The notes under the pieces are model-generated. The model did no database searches and was not told the origin of the DNA. It saw nothing but the letters and a program-made list of their open reading frames with translations. DNA of 64,000 bases, from contig NZ_JAKGSD010000031.1 in NCBI RefSeq assembly GCF_021654135.1, positions 34,764 to 98,763 of the forward strand, in the 5' to 3' direction. Position numbers and translations under genes: made by a program. The DNA is from Amycolatopsis tucumanensis (GTDB lineage: Bacteria; Actinomycetota; Actinomycetes; Mycobacteriales; Pseudonocardiaceae). Below are positions 51,528 through 60,922 of the stretch, piece after piece. The first letter of the stretch is position 1, and the number at the start of each line of letters is the position of its first letter.

Positions 51528-53468
51528 ATGGCCGGCAAGACTGCCGCGGGACAGCCTGCCCCCGCGAAGGCGAAGACCAACGGAGCCCAGGCGATGCAGG
51601 ACCAGACCACGTTCGCCGAACACGTTCCGCAGGGCCGCCTGACCGCGCAGCGCGGGCTGTACGCCGGGCCGTCGCCCATCGTTTCCAAGGACCTCTACTC
51701 CGAGGTGCTCGAGGGTGTCGTGAACCGCGGGCGCGACGGCGTGACGCTGGAGCCGTCGGCGCGCGTGTCCGGCAACACCTACTTCGGCCGGTTCCCGGCC
51801 AGCTACTGGCAGCGCTGGACGAAGGTGCGCCAGGTCCGGGTCGAGGCGGTCGTGAGCGGGGCGGGCCAGCTCGCGGTGCGCGCGTCCGACGTCGAGGGCG
51901 AGCCGCGCACGATCGAGGCGCGCGAGGTCGAGGGCGCCGACGGGGCGGTCGTGGCGGTCGACGTCAAGATCGACAAGTTCTACGACGGCGGAGCGCTGTG
52001 GCTGGACCTGGAGACCCAGGCCGGGCAGCGGCTGACCGTGGAGCGGGTGCGGTGGACCGTCGAGCCGCCGGAGAAGATCCGGCCGACCGCGGTGACCATC
52101 TGCACGATGAACCGCGCCGACGACTGCCTGAAGAACCTGCAGGCGCTGGCCGGTGACCTCCAGTCGCTGGACACCCTGGACGCCATCTACGTCGCCGACC
52201 AGGGCACCGACCGCGTCGACTCGCGCGACGGGTTCGCGCAGGTGGCGGCCGACCTCGGCGACAAGCTGAAGTACATCACCCAGCCGAACCTCGGTGGCGC
52301 CGGCGGTTTCACCCGCGGCCTGTACGAGGTGGCCGGGCACACCGAGACCGAGCACGCGAACGTGCTGTTCATGGACGACGACGTGCTGCTCGAGCCGGAC
52401 CTGGTCGTGCGGATGACGGCGTTTTCGAACATGGCCGCGAACCCGGTCATCGTCGGCGGGCAGATGCTGAACCTGCTGCACCCGCACCAGCTGCACGTGG
52501 GTGCCGAGTACGCGCGGCTGGAGAAGCTGGAGCCGGGGGTGCCGGTCGAGCACAGCTTGCACACGGCCGACCTGCTGGGCGTGGACGAGGAGACCGGCGA
52601 GCCGAACCGCCAGGAGAAGCGGCTCGACGCCGGCTACAACGGCTGGTGGTCGTGCCTGATCCCGTACGAGGTGGTCAAGGCCATCGGGTACCCGATGCCG
52701 TTCTTCTTCCAGTGGGATGACGCCGAGTACAGCTACCGGGCGCGGGCGCACGGCTTCCCGACGGTCACCCTGCCCGGCGCGGGTGTCTGGCACGCGGACT
52801 TCCACTGGAAGGACTGGGACGAGTGGCACCGGTACTTCAACCTGCGCAACTCGATCATCACCGCGGCGCTGCACAGTGACTTCAACCTGAACGTGGTGTG
52901 CCGGACGCTGATGGCCCAGGTCGTGCGGTACCTGCTGGGCATGCAGTACGGGTTGACCCACACGCTGATCAAGGCGGTCGAGGACTTCCTGGAGGGCCCG
53001 TCGATCCTGGAGGACGGCGGTGTCGCCGCGATGCAGGAAATTCGAGCCATCCGGGCCCAGTACCCGGAGACGAAGCGTCACGACGCCACCGAGGTGCCCG
53101 GCATCGCGTCCAACGACATCGGGATCATCAACGCCGCGCCGCGGCCCGCGCTGCAGCGGCTGATCCTGGTGAAGCGGGTCTTCGACCGGCTGCGCGGCCG
53201 GTCCCGGTTCGCGCTGGGCGCCGTGCCCAATGATGAGGCCCACTGGTGGCACGTGGCGCTCTTCGACACGGCCGTGGTGACCGACGCGTCCCAGGAGGGC
53301 GTGCGGGTGCGCAAGTACGACCGGGAACGCATGTTCGAACTGGGCAAGCGCGCGATGAAGACCCTGAACCGGCTGCGCAAGGAGGGGCACGCGGTGCAGG
53401 CGCAGTACAAGCGCGCCCTGCCGCAGCTCACGAGCCGCGAGAACTGGAAGCGGTTGTACCGGCTCTGA
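51528..53468 (+). CDS. glfT2: Bifunctional galactofuranosyltransferase GlfT2
   Basis: Galactan polymerase of 646 residues that extends the chain with alternating beta-1,5 and beta-1,6 Galf units. An N-terminal beta-sandwich (about 35-170) precedes the GT-A domain. The metal-binding motif is LFMDDDVLLEPD (about 283), and the catalytic-base region is FQWDDAEYSYRARAHGF with GVWHADFHWKDWDEWHRYFNLRN. The C-terminal helical part mediates tetramer formation in the mycobacterial enzyme. It begins MAGKTAAGQPAP, 67 bases after gtrA. In M. tuberculosis it follows glf on the same strand; here it is on the other strand and downstream of gtrA. Confidence 0.95.
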   Translation: MAGKTAAGQPAPAKAKTNGAQAMQDQTTFAEHVPQGRLTAQRGLYAGPSPIVSKDLYSEVLEGVVNRGRDGVTLEPSARVSGNTYFGRFPASYWQRWTKVRQVRVEAVVSGAGQLAVRASDVEGEPRTIEAREVEGADGAVVAVDVKIDKFYDGGALWLDLETQAGQRLTVERVRWTVEPPEKIRPTAVTICTMNRADDCLKNLQALAGDLQSLDTLDAIYVADQGTDRVDSRDGFAQVAADLGDKLKYITQPNLGGAGGFTRGLYEVAGHTETEHANVLFMDDDVLLEPDLVVRMTAFSNMAANPVIVGGQMLNLLHPHQLHVGAEYARLEKLEPGVPVEHSLHTADLLGVDEETGEPNRQEKRLDAGYNGWWSCLIPYEVVKAIGYPMPFFFQWDDAEYSYRARAHGFPTVTLPGAGVWHADFHWKDWDEWHRYFNLRNSIITAALHSDFNLNVVCRTLMAQVVRYLLGMQYGLTHTLIKAVEDFLEGPSILEDGGVAAMQEIRAIRAQYPETKRHDATEVPGIASNDIGIINAAPRPALQRLILVKRVFDRLRGRSRFALGAVPNDEAHWWHVALFDTAVVTDASQEGVRVRKYDRERMFELGKRAMKTLNRLRKEGHAVQAQYKRALPQLTSRENWKRLYRL

Positions 53469-53485
53469 GGTTTTTCGGCTTTTGG

Positions 53486-53514
53486 CCGGCCCTGCTGCGT
53501 TGCGGCAGGGCCGG
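53486..53514 (+). terminator. Intrinsic terminator after glfT2
   Basis: CCGGCCCTGC (53486-53495) pairs with GCAGGGCCGG (53505-53514) over a 9-base loop, followed by TTTTGTTTT. A classical rho-independent terminator 17 bases past the glfT2 stop. Confidence 0.9.
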
Positions 53515-53519
53515 TTTTG

Positions 53520-54070
53520 TTTTGGGGTGTTTGTGAGGTGGGTGGGGGTGGTGGCGGGGCGGGGTTGGCTGGTGGGGCGTGGCTGGGCTTGTCGTGGGCG
53601 CGCGGTTGGGCTTGTCGCGAGCGCGCGGTTGGGCTTGTCGCGAGCGCGCGGCTGGACCTCTCGCGGCGCGTGCCTGGGCTTTTCACGAGCGCGCGGTTGA
53701 GCTCCTCGCGGGGGACGAGGCTGGCCCGTTCGTCGCGCCTTCGCTGGGCCGCTCGTGGGTGCCCGATCGGCCCCCTCGTAAACGACGGCTGGGCCAACCG
53801 TGCAGCCACCACTGGCCGCTCGCGTGGGCACGAACCGTTCTCACGTGGCACTGCCGCCGAACCGTCCGGGTCGCCACCACTTGCCCACTCATGCGGGCGC
53901 GACCGGTCTCCACGTGCCATCGCCCCTGGGCCACTCGTGTGACCGCGACGGGCTCCCACGTGCCATCGCCGCTGGGCCAACCGTGCCGCCACCGCTGGGT
54001 CGCTCGCGCCCGCATGAACGGCACCCACGTGGCGCCGCCGTTGGGCGGCTCGCGCGGCCGTGGCGGACTT
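53520..54070. repeat. Degenerate tandem repeat field between convergent operons
   Basis: About 550 bases of imperfect repeats. The left part repeats TTGTCGCGAGCGCGCGGTTGGGC two to three times (53590-53660). The right part repeats a 60-70 base unit built on CCACGTGCCATCGCCGCTGGGCCA followed by an [AC]CTCGTG-type word (53890-54050). Neither strand gives a credible protein. It lies between the glfT2 terminator and the 80-residue gene. Confidence 0.6.
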
Positions 54071-54097
54071 CCCTGCCGAACCGGGCCGGCGGGCGGG

Positions 54098-54340
54098 TCA
54101 GCGCAGGCCGAAGACCTTGTTCTTCCGCTGCAGGTCATCGATGTACGCGACGGCCACTTGGCTGAAGTTCACGCTCACCTTTGCCCCCTCCTTGGTCTTC
54201 ACCGTCTGCACCGAGCCGTGCTCGAGCAGCAGGTGCAGCTCCTTTTCGAGCTCTTCGACGTCCTCCGGCGGCAGCGCGAACAGCAGCGGCTCACCGCCGG
54301 TCGCCAAGTGCAGGACCAGTGCGGGCTTCTCGTCACTCAT
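54098..54340 (-). CDS. 80-residue conserved-looking hypothetical protein
   Basis: Small soluble protein starting MSDEKPALVLHLATGGEPLLF at ATG 54340. It has an acidic helix (PPEDVEELEKELHLLLEHG), then VQTVKTKEGAKVSVNFSQVAVAYIDDL and a basic end (QRKNKVFGLR). Codon bias is strong and frame integrity good. No family recognised. It is the last gene of the leftward arabinogalactan cluster, 71 bases downstream of the GT-C gene. Confidence 0.7.
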   Translation of the reverse strand: MSDEKPALVLHLATGGEPLLFALPPEDVEELEKELHLLLEHGSVQTVKTKEGAKVSVNFSQVAVAYIDDLQRKNKVFGLR

Positions 54341-54411
54341 GCGTCCAGCACACCAGCCGCCGATCTTGTTCGGCAACAAAGTTCGCGCACAGCAGAGGCG
54401 CGAACCCCGGT

Positions 54412-56544
54412 CTACTGGCTCAGCCAGTAGCCGTACGAGGTGTAGTCCGGGTAGGGGTTCAGCAGCGGGCGCGGCTGCTGGATCTCGACCTCCACCGATG
54501 GCCCCGTCACCAGCTCGGCCGGCACCGTGAAGCTGTACGTCGACCACGTGCCCTGCTGGGAATCACGCGTCCAGACGCCCGCCTCCACGCCGTTGACCAG
54601 CACCCGCATGTCGAACACCGTGCCGTGCATCGCCGTGCGGGACGTCAGCGTCAGGGGGCGGCCGGGCACCAGGTTGTGCGCCGTGAACCTCTCCCCGCCG
54701 ACGATCGGCCTCGCGCTGTCGATCACGTCGCCCACCCGGCCCAGCGACGTCCACGGCTGCGTGCCCACCTGGGCCAGCACCGGCCCGTACCCGTGCTCCC
54801 CCTCGCTGCGCAGGTCACCCACGTTCACGTAGTCCCGCAGCTCACCGGGCACCGCCTGGGAGTCGCCGCTGCCCGCCAGCGACCAGTCCGCCTCGTACAC
54901 GTTCAGCCAGCGGAACGGGACGATCAACCGCCCACCCAGATCCGGCTGGGCCTGCACCTCGAAGCTCATCTCCGACGGCGTCCGCAACACCCCGACGTCC
55001 TTCAACGGCTCCATCGACGGCCCCGGCCACGGGTCGTACACCGCGAAGTACTCCGGCCGCTCCGCCGCGGGCAGGTGCTTCAACGCCTCGTACAACGAAC
55101 CCGTGCCGTTGTTCGCCGGCGCCGCGAAACCGTTCGTGCCCAGGCCGATCAGGTCCAGCACCCGGTGCCCGCCGAAGTACGCGACCGCGCCGACGTCCTT
55201 CACCGCCACCACCGAACCCGGCGGCAGGTTCCCCCGCACCCACTGCGCCACCGACACGTCCGTGTCGCGAATGGCCGCCGTCGCCCGGCCGAACCGCACC
55301 GACCAGCTCGGCAGCGTCGCCAGCGACAACACCAGCACCACCACCAGCGCGCCGTGCAGCGAGATCCGCCGCGCCCGCTCCCGCGCCGCGATCCGGCTCA
55401 GCCCGTACACGCCGATCACCACGAACAGCACGAACACCGGCATGAACGGCTGCACGTACCGCAGCTCGTGCACCAGCGCGGTGTTCAAAGTGGACACCGA
55501 CACCAGGATCAGCAGCAACCCGGCCGCCAGCGCGTACAGCATCGGCCGCCACGTCGGCCGCGTCAGGAACACGTAGACCATCCCCGCCGCGAACACCAGC
55601 AACGCACCCGGGAACGCGTAGTCCTGCCCGTCGAAACCCAGGAAGATGCTCACGAACGCCCGCGCGTTCGCCATCGTGCGGTCCGCGAACTCGCTCAGCC
55701 AGAACACCGGCCGGTCGTGCAGGAACGACTTCGACTGGATGCCGTTCGCCGACGCCGTCCCCGTCGCGATCTTGTAGAACAGCAGTTGCGCCACGCCGAC
55801 CGCGATCGGCAGCAGTGTCCACAGTGCCCGCAGCACCGTCCGCCGTGGACGCGTCATGTGCCGGTGCGCCCACACCGTCCACAACGCCGCGAACGCGAGC
55901 GTCACCGCCAGGATCAGGCCCTCGGTCCGCACGAGCGCCAGCAGGCCGCCCAGGATCGGCGTCCACCGGAACCGCGCCCACGGCTGCTCGGTCACGAACG
56001 CCAGCAGCGTCGCGACCACCAGCAGCATGACCAGGCCGACCTCCATGCCACTGGCCGAACCCCACGCCAGCGGCCCGCTCAACGCGACCAGGACACCCGA
56101 CCACACGCCGACCGAACGCGACACCAGCTTCGTGCCCAGCACCGTGACCAGCCCGGTCGCCAGCGCGAAGCACAGGATGCCGAACCCCATCGCGAAGGCC
56201 AGGAAGAACGTGCCGTGGAACCCCACCAGGTACGCCGCACCCAGCACCAGCGCGTACAACAGGCTGCTCGCCCCGGCGCTGATGTCGTCGCCCGTGTTGA
56301 ACTGGAAGAAGTGCCCCAGTCCCAGCTGCCGCCCGTACTGCAGGTGGATGTAGACGTCGTCGAGCGGCGCGATCAGCTTGCCCTGGTTCCACGCCATGCC
56401 ACTGGCCACGAACACCACGCCGACCAGCGCGGCCAGCGCCCCGGTGAGCCAGAACTCCGGATTCCCGGGCAGCGACCGGCGCGGCCGGCGAGCGGTGCGG
56501 TCGACCTCGTCTGAAACGTCCAGAACCTGTGTCACTTCACGCAC
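54412..56544 (-). CDS. GT-C family membrane glycosyltransferase (AftB-like candidate)
   Basis: Polytopic protein of 710 residues: a short cytoplasmic N-terminus, about ten or more membrane segments, and a roughly 280-residue C-terminal extracytoplasmic domain. The first loop carries the GT-C aspartates APLDDVYIHLQYGRQ, followed by FNTGDDISAGASSLLYAL and SGMEVGL, a pattern shared with AftB and related polyprenyl-phosphate-dependent transferases. Position downstream of ubiA and aftA suggests an arabinosyltransferase acting on arabinogalactan or a related lipoglycan. The AftB assignment is a hypothesis; similarity is limited to the first part. Confidence 0.7.
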   Translation of the reverse strand: MREVTQVLDVSDEVDRTARRPRRSLPGNPEFWLTGALAALVGVVFVASGMAWNQGKLIAPLDDVYIHLQYGRQLGLGHFFQFNTGDDISAGASSLLYALVLGAAYLVGFHGTFFLAFAMGFGILCFALATGLVTVLGTKLVSRSVGVWSGVLVALSGPLAWGSASGMEVGLVMLLVVATLLAFVTEQPWARFRWTPILGGLLALVRTEGLILAVTLAFAALWTVWAHRHMTRPRRTVLRALWTLLPIAVGVAQLLFYKIATGTASANGIQSKSFLHDRPVFWLSEFADRTMANARAFVSIFLGFDGQDYAFPGALLVFAAGMVYVFLTRPTWRPMLYALAAGLLLILVSVSTLNTALVHELRYVQPFMPVFVLFVVIGVYGLSRIAARERARRISLHGALVVVLVLSLATLPSWSVRFGRATAAIRDTDVSVAQWVRGNLPPGSVVAVKDVGAVAYFGGHRVLDLIGLGTNGFAAPANNGTGSLYEALKHLPAAERPEYFAVYDPWPGPSMEPLKDVGVLRTPSEMSFEVQAQPDLGGRLIVPFRWLNVYEADWSLAGSGDSQAVPGELRDYVNVGDLRSEGEHGYGPVLAQVGTQPWTSLGRVGDVIDSARPIVGGERFTAHNLVPGRPLTLTSRTAMHGTVFDMRVLVNGVEAGVWTRDSQQGTWSTYSFTVPAELVTGPSVEVEIQQPRPLLNPYPDYTSYGYWLSQ

Positions 56545-56571
56545 ACGCCCGGGCCTGGTTCCGTGGTTGCC

Positions 56572-57351
56572 TCATCGGGCCAGGCTATCCCTCGACTCAC
56601 GCCACTGGTCGAACAGCAGGTCCCGGTGGACCTCGTGGTAGCGCGCCAGGTCGAAGATGTGCACCGTCTTGGACCAGCGGCCGTCCGGACCAGGGCGGAA
56701 CCCGTCGGCCTCGGCGCGCTCGAAATCGCTGCCCAGGTAGTGCACTCCGACCGAACCGTCCAAAGTGATCCCCGCTACCTCACACGACGAACCGAGGTAC
56801 TCCGCGCGCGTGCTCACCTCGGCGACCCGGCCGCCTTCGGTCTCCAGCACACCGGACCGCGGGCGGCCGCTGACGACCGCGGCCTGGCCGTTGGGCCAGC
56901 CGCCGTGCGGCGTGATGCCCTCGACCGGCCGCGCGAACCGCGCCGCCCGCCACCGCGTGAACAACAAGTCGTTCTGCCGTTCCGCGTAGTCACGCAGATC
57001 CCGCATGTCGACGGTCTTGTAGTACTCGTAGGAGTTCTCCTGGACGAAACCGTTGATGGTGGCCCACTCGTGGTCCCATTCGGCATCCAGAACGCGTGCG
57101 GTGCCGTTCTCGTACGCCGCGTCGACCATCACGCGGTGGTCCCGGTAGGTGGCGTAGACCTGCACCGAGAAAACGCGTTCACACATCTCCACCGGAACCG
57201 GGCCGGCGAGTTCCTGGCGCGGGAACGGCGCCGGTCTCGCGTCCCGCACCTGCGGGAAGTGCACGTAGTTGTCGCCCGCCGCATACGAAACCGGGTGCGC
57301 GACGCCGTCCACGACGGCGATCGTGCCGGTGCGGTACAGGGGGTAGGTCAC
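56572..57351 (-). CDS. Unknown protein with an internal duplication, in the arabinogalactan operon
   Basis: Soluble protein of 259 residues without signal peptide or membrane segment. Two copies of a 28-residue block are visible: YKTVDMRDLRDYAERQNDLL then FTRWRAAR (111-138), and SKTVHIFDLARYHEVHRDLL then FDQWRESR (227-255). The intervening parts also look related, so it is probably a two-domain protein formed by duplication. It sits between aftA (67 bases upstream) and the GT-C gene (27 bases downstream) on the same strand, implying a role in wall polymer synthesis or its regulation. No family recognised. Confidence 0.7.
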   Translation of the reverse strand: MTYPLYRTGTIAVVDGVAHPVSYAAGDNYVHFPQVRDARPAPFPRQELAGPVPVEMCERVFSVQVYATYRDHRVMVDAAYENGTARVLDAEWDHEWATINGFVQENSYEYYKTVDMRDLRDYAERQNDLLFTRWRAARFARPVEGITPHGGWPNGQAAVVSGRPRSGVLETEGGRVAEVSTRAEYLGSSCEVAGITLDGSVGVHYLGSDFERAEADGFRPGPDGRWSKTVHIFDLARYHEVHRDLLFDQWRESRDSLAR

Positions 57352-57418
57352 GCCGGAGCCCCCTCTGCGTTTCCGATCAACGGGTGTGTGCGGAGCAGTT
57401 TACGAGAAACTCACACAT

Positions 57419-59377
57419 TCAGCTAATCGGTGGTGCCGAAGAGTCCACGATCACCGTGAACGGCCCGACGTCGCGCCGCTCGAACTCGGGCGCCGAGAAC
57501 AGTTCCGGCGCGAATTCGACCTCGTCGACGCGGATCGGCACGGCACGCGGGAACGTGTCGGACACGACCGGCGCCAGCAGTTTCCCGTCGTCGCCGCGGC
57601 GCAGCACGAAGACGTTGGGCGCCTCGTGCGGGTTCGTCCGCAGCCGCGCGAGGAGGTCGGCCGAGTCCCGGGCGGTCGCCCAGGACCGGATCTCGTCGTT
57701 GCGCTGCGTGTAGCCGGCCAGCGGGTTCGCGTAGTGCGGCGTGGTCTGCTGGAAACCCCAGTACGGCTCGAACGACAGCAGCCGGTCGTGCGCCGAGAAC
57801 ACGATGTTGCCGGTCGGCGGCCGACCGGTCAGCTCGGCGATCGTGCTGATCAGCTGCGGCGTCCAGTACCCGTCCTGCTGTGGGTCGTGCCCGAAGCTCG
57901 CGGTCCAGCCGTCCGGGTAGTAGTCGGACTCGGCGGTGTCCACCGAGTCCTTCATGGTCGTGCCCACGATCGTCTGGGACACCGATACCGCGCCGAGCAC
58001 GGCCAGCGCGAACGCGACCGTCCGCACCGGGCGGACCCGGCCGATCAGCCTCGGCAGCACCCGCACCAGCTCGACGAGCGCGAACACGCCGGCCACCGCG
58101 AGCACCACGTCGACGGTCACGATGAACCGGAACGACAGCAGCGTGGTGCGGACCAGCAGCGCGAGGTTCGACAACGCGAACCAGGCGTAGACCAGCGCGG
58201 TCAGCACCAGCATCACCAGCGCGACCGGGTCGCGGCGGGCGCGCAGCACCAGCCACACCAGACCGGCCAGGCACAGCACGCCGAACGCGCTCGCCGAGGT
58301 GAACGGCATTGGGAAGTAGGCGCTGATCTCGGGTAGGAAGTGCGCGGCGACGTTCGGCTTGCCCAGCCCGCCCGCCAGGATGAACGGGCCCCACGTGATC
58401 AGGGCCAGCACCGCCGTGACCACGCCGATGACCACCAGGCGCAGCAGCAACCGCCGCACCACGGGCCACGGCTGCTGCCCCGCGCGGACGTCCAGCGCGA
58501 GCACGACCAGCGCCAGCACCACCACGGCCGCCACGCCGTACGCGACGTGCAGCGTGTAGGTGACCGCGGAGAAGCCCAGGTAGACGCCGATCAGCAGCAG
58601 CGTCCAGGCCGGCACCCGCTCACGCGAGCGCAGCGCGTGCCAGGCCAGCAGCATGACCGGCGGCAGCCACGCGGTGGTCGGCCAGGCGTACGGCTCCTCC
58701 GGCCCGAGGGCGACGAACCCGGCCAGGATCGTGGCGACCGAGGCCAGCAGCGCCATCCGGCGCCGCACGACCAGGCTCCACAACACGAACGCGACCACCC
58801 CGGACACCGCGGCCCAGGTGATCGAGTACGGCTTGTAGGCGGCCCAGCCCTCCAGCCCGAGCAGGTTCGCGAACCGGCCGCCCAGCCAGAACCAGCCGCC
58901 CGGGTAGTAGGCGGCCAGCCCGTGGTAGTTCACATCGGCCAGCCCGGCCGTCTCGGTCAAGCGCTCCAGGTACTGCAGGCGGAACGTGTTGTCCACGCTG
59001 GAGCCGCCGAGGAAGAACCGGGTGCCCTGCAGCGGGATCGCCAGCAGCAGGGTGGACAGCGCGGTCAGCGCAGCCCAGCTGCCGCCGAGGCGCACCCACA
59101 GCGGCCAGCGGGCCGCGCCGCTGTAGACCAGCGACCCGAACAACACGACGACGATCACCGCGACGGCCAGGTTGACCAGCGCGTCCGGCACGTACGTGCC
59201 CGGGTCGACGCCCAGCTTGTTCGAGCCGAACTGCAGGACCAGGCTGAACACGACCGCCGCGACCGTGCCCAGCACGAGCTCGGCCAGCGTGCGGCCGGGT
59301 CCGAGGCGGGTCAGCGCGGGGCGCGGTGCGGGTTCGGTCGACGTGCCGCCGCCGGGCCGGGCCAAGGTGGTCGTCAC
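57419..59377 (-). CDS. aftA: Galactan 5-O-arabinofuranosyltransferase AftA
   Basis: GT-C enzyme of 652 residues that primes arabinan by adding the first Araf from decaprenyl-phosphoarabinose to galactan. Many membrane segments are followed by a C-terminal domain of about 150 residues. The family block reads SVDNTFRLQYLERLTETAGLADV, then YYPGGWFWLGGRFANLLGLEGWAAYKPY, closely like mycobacterial AftA (Rv3792). GTG 59377 overlaps the ubiA stop (GTGA), tying donor synthesis to use. In mycobacteria aftA is beside embCAB; here it directly follows ubiA and no emb gene is in the window. Confidence 0.9.
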   Translation of the reverse strand: MTTTLARPGGGTSTEPAPRPALTRLGPGRTLAELVLGTVAAVVFSLVLQFGSNKLGVDPGTYVPDALVNLAVAVIVVVLFGSLVYSGAARWPLWVRLGGSWAALTALSTLLLAIPLQGTRFFLGGSSVDNTFRLQYLERLTETAGLADVNYHGLAAYYPGGWFWLGGRFANLLGLEGWAAYKPYSITWAAVSGVVAFVLWSLVVRRRMALLASVATILAGFVALGPEEPYAWPTTAWLPPVMLLAWHALRSRERVPAWTLLLIGVYLGFSAVTYTLHVAYGVAAVVVLALVVLALDVRAGQQPWPVVRRLLLRLVVIGVVTAVLALITWGPFILAGGLGKPNVAAHFLPEISAYFPMPFTSASAFGVLCLAGLVWLVLRARRDPVALVMLVLTALVYAWFALSNLALLVRTTLLSFRFIVTVDVVLAVAGVFALVELVRVLPRLIGRVRPVRTVAFALAVLGAVSVSQTIVGTTMKDSVDTAESDYYPDGWTASFGHDPQQDGYWTPQLISTIAELTGRPPTGNIVFSAHDRLLSFEPYWGFQQTTPHYANPLAGYTQRNDEIRSWATARDSADLLARLRTNPHEAPNVFVLRRGDDGKLLAPVVSDTFPRAVPIRVDEVEFAPELFSAPEFERRDVGPFTVIVDSSAPPIS

Positions 59378-60390
59378 AGGTAGAAGGTGATCCCGAGGGT
59401 GGCGACCCACAGCACGCCGAGGACCTGCAGGATCCGGTCCTTGAGCACGATCTCGTCGGGCGCGCCCGCGGTGCCGCCGTCCACGTCGACCGCGTAGCGC
59501 AGCACGGCGATCACGAACGGCACCATCGAGATGACCGGCCACACGGACTGGTCGGCGCCCTCACGCAGCTCGAACGCCCACAGCGAGTACGACATGATCA
59601 GGATCGCCGCCGCGGTCGCCCACACGAAACGCAGGTAGCTCGCCGAGTACTTCTTCAGCGACGAGCGGATCTTCGCCCCGGTGCGCTCGAAGAGCATGAT
59701 CTCGGCGTAGCGCTTGCCCGCGACCATGAACAGCGAACCGAACGCCGTGACCAGCAGGAACCACTGCGACAGCGCGATGCCGGCGGCGACACCACCGGCG
59801 ATCGAGCGCATCAGGAAGCCGGACCCGACGATCGCCAGGTCGATCACCGGCTGGTGCTTGAGGCCGAAGCAGTAGCCCAGCTGCACCGCCTCGTAGACCC
59901 CCAGCACGATGGCCAGTTCCGGGCTCGCGAGGAACGACAGCCCCAGGCCGACGCCGAAGAACAGCACCGCGGCCGCGTACGCGACCGGCACCGGCACGAT
60001 CCCGGCCGCGATCGGCCGGTTCCGCTTGGTCGGGTGCGCCTTGTCGGCCTCCACGTCGACCGCGTCGTTGATCAGGTACACCGACGACGCGACCAGGCTG
60101 AACGCCACGAACGCGATGACCGCGTCGAGCAGCACCGAACCGTTGGTGATCTGGGCCGCGGTGAACGGCGCGACGAAGACCAGGACGTTCTTCGCCCACT
60201 GCTTCGGCCGTGCGGTCTTGGCGACGCCGAGGACCATGCCCACCGGGCCGCGCTTGGCCGCCGGAGCCGGTTCGGTCGTCGTCTCGGCCGGCTCGGCCGT
60301 CTCCGCCGACTGCGCGGTCTTCGCCTCGGCCGTTTCGCTGGTTTCGTCCACGATCTCGGCTTCCGCGGCGTTGTTCACTGATTTGGTCAC
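59374..60390 (-). CDS. ubiA: Decaprenyl-phosphate phosphoribosyltransferase (UbiA family)
   Basis: UbiA-superfamily membrane enzyme of 338 residues that transfers phosphoribose from PRPP to decaprenyl phosphate, the first committed step to decaprenyl-phosphoarabinose (Rv3806c). The metal-binding motif is NDAVDVEADKAHPTKRNRPIAAG; the second is less canonical (GLKHQPVIDLAIVGSGFLMRSIAGG). The first 55 residues are a low-complexity Glu/Ala/Thr tail absent from many homologues. GTG 60390 (VTKSVNNAAE). It follows the PAP2 gene by 10 bases and overlaps aftA. Confidence 0.93.
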   Translation of the reverse strand: MTKSVNNAAEAEIVDETSETAEAKTAQSAETAEPAETTTEPAPAAKRGPVGMVLGVAKTARPKQWAKNVLVFVAPFTAAQITNGSVLLDAVIAFVAFSLVASSVYLINDAVDVEADKAHPTKRNRPIAAGIVPVPVAYAAAVLFFGVGLGLSFLASPELAIVLGVYEAVQLGYCFGLKHQPVIDLAIVGSGFLMRSIAGGVAAGIALSQWFLLVTAFGSLFMVAGKRYAEIMLFERTGAKIRSSLKKYSASYLRFVWATAAAILIMSYSLWAFELREGADQSVWPVISMVPFVIAVLRYAVDVDGGTAGAPDEIVLKDRILQVLGVLWVATLGITFYL

Positions 60391-60400
60391 GGGTGGTTCC

Positions 60401-60922
60401 CTACCCCTTTTTGCGGATTTTCCTGCGCAGCAGACCTCCGACCACACCGCCGAGCGCGGCGCCGGCGAGCACATCGGTCGGGTAGTGCACCCCCAACACG
60501 AGCCGGGACGCCAACATCGGCGGGACGAGCGCGGGAACCAGGTTACGCCCGGTCAATCCCGAGTAGAGCACCGCCGCCGCCGTAGTGGACGTGGCGTGCG
60601 AGGACGGGAAGCTCAACCGGCTCGGTGTGCCCACCAGGACCTCGACGCTCGGGTCCTGCGGGCGGGGCCGCCGGACCACGCGCTTCACGGCGATCGACGC
60701 GCCGTGCGCGCCCACCACGCCGGCGGCCGCGACCAGCCAGTCCTTGCGGCGCTTGCGGTCCACCGCGGCACCGACGAGACCGGCGGCGAACCACCCGATC
60801 GCGTGCTCACCGAAGTGGGACAGGCCACGGGCGGCCTTCACGGTGGCCGGGCGCTTCAGGGCGCCCTGGACCTTGGAGAGCACCTCGATCTCAGCGGCGC
60901 GCTCCGGCTTCTTCTCAAGCAT
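60401..60922 (-). CDS. PAP2-family phosphatase (decaprenyl-5-phosphoribose phosphatase candidate)
   Basis: Membrane phosphatase of 173 residues with the three PAP2 motifs: KRVVRRPRP, PSSHAT and SRLVLGVHYPTD. By position (Rv3807c, between ubiA and the galactan genes) it is the candidate that dephosphorylates decaprenylphosphoryl-5-phosphoribose before DprE1. Its start overlaps the glf stop by 8 bases, so it is probably coupled. Confidence 0.9.
   Translation of the reverse strand: MLEKKPERAAEIEVLSKVQGALKRPATVKAARGLSHFGEHAIGWFAAGLVGAAVDRKRRKDWLVAAAGVVGAHGASIAVKRVVRRPRPQDPSVEVLVGTPSRLSFPSSHATSTTAAAVLYSGLTGRNLVPALVPPMLASRLVLGVHYPTDVLAGAALGGVVGGLLRRKIRKKG

Noticed and set aside
53579..54430. Plus-strand frame through the 53.5-54.1 kb repeats
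   Set aside because: Repeat-derived composition, then antisense to the 80-residue gene; no start signal or motif.
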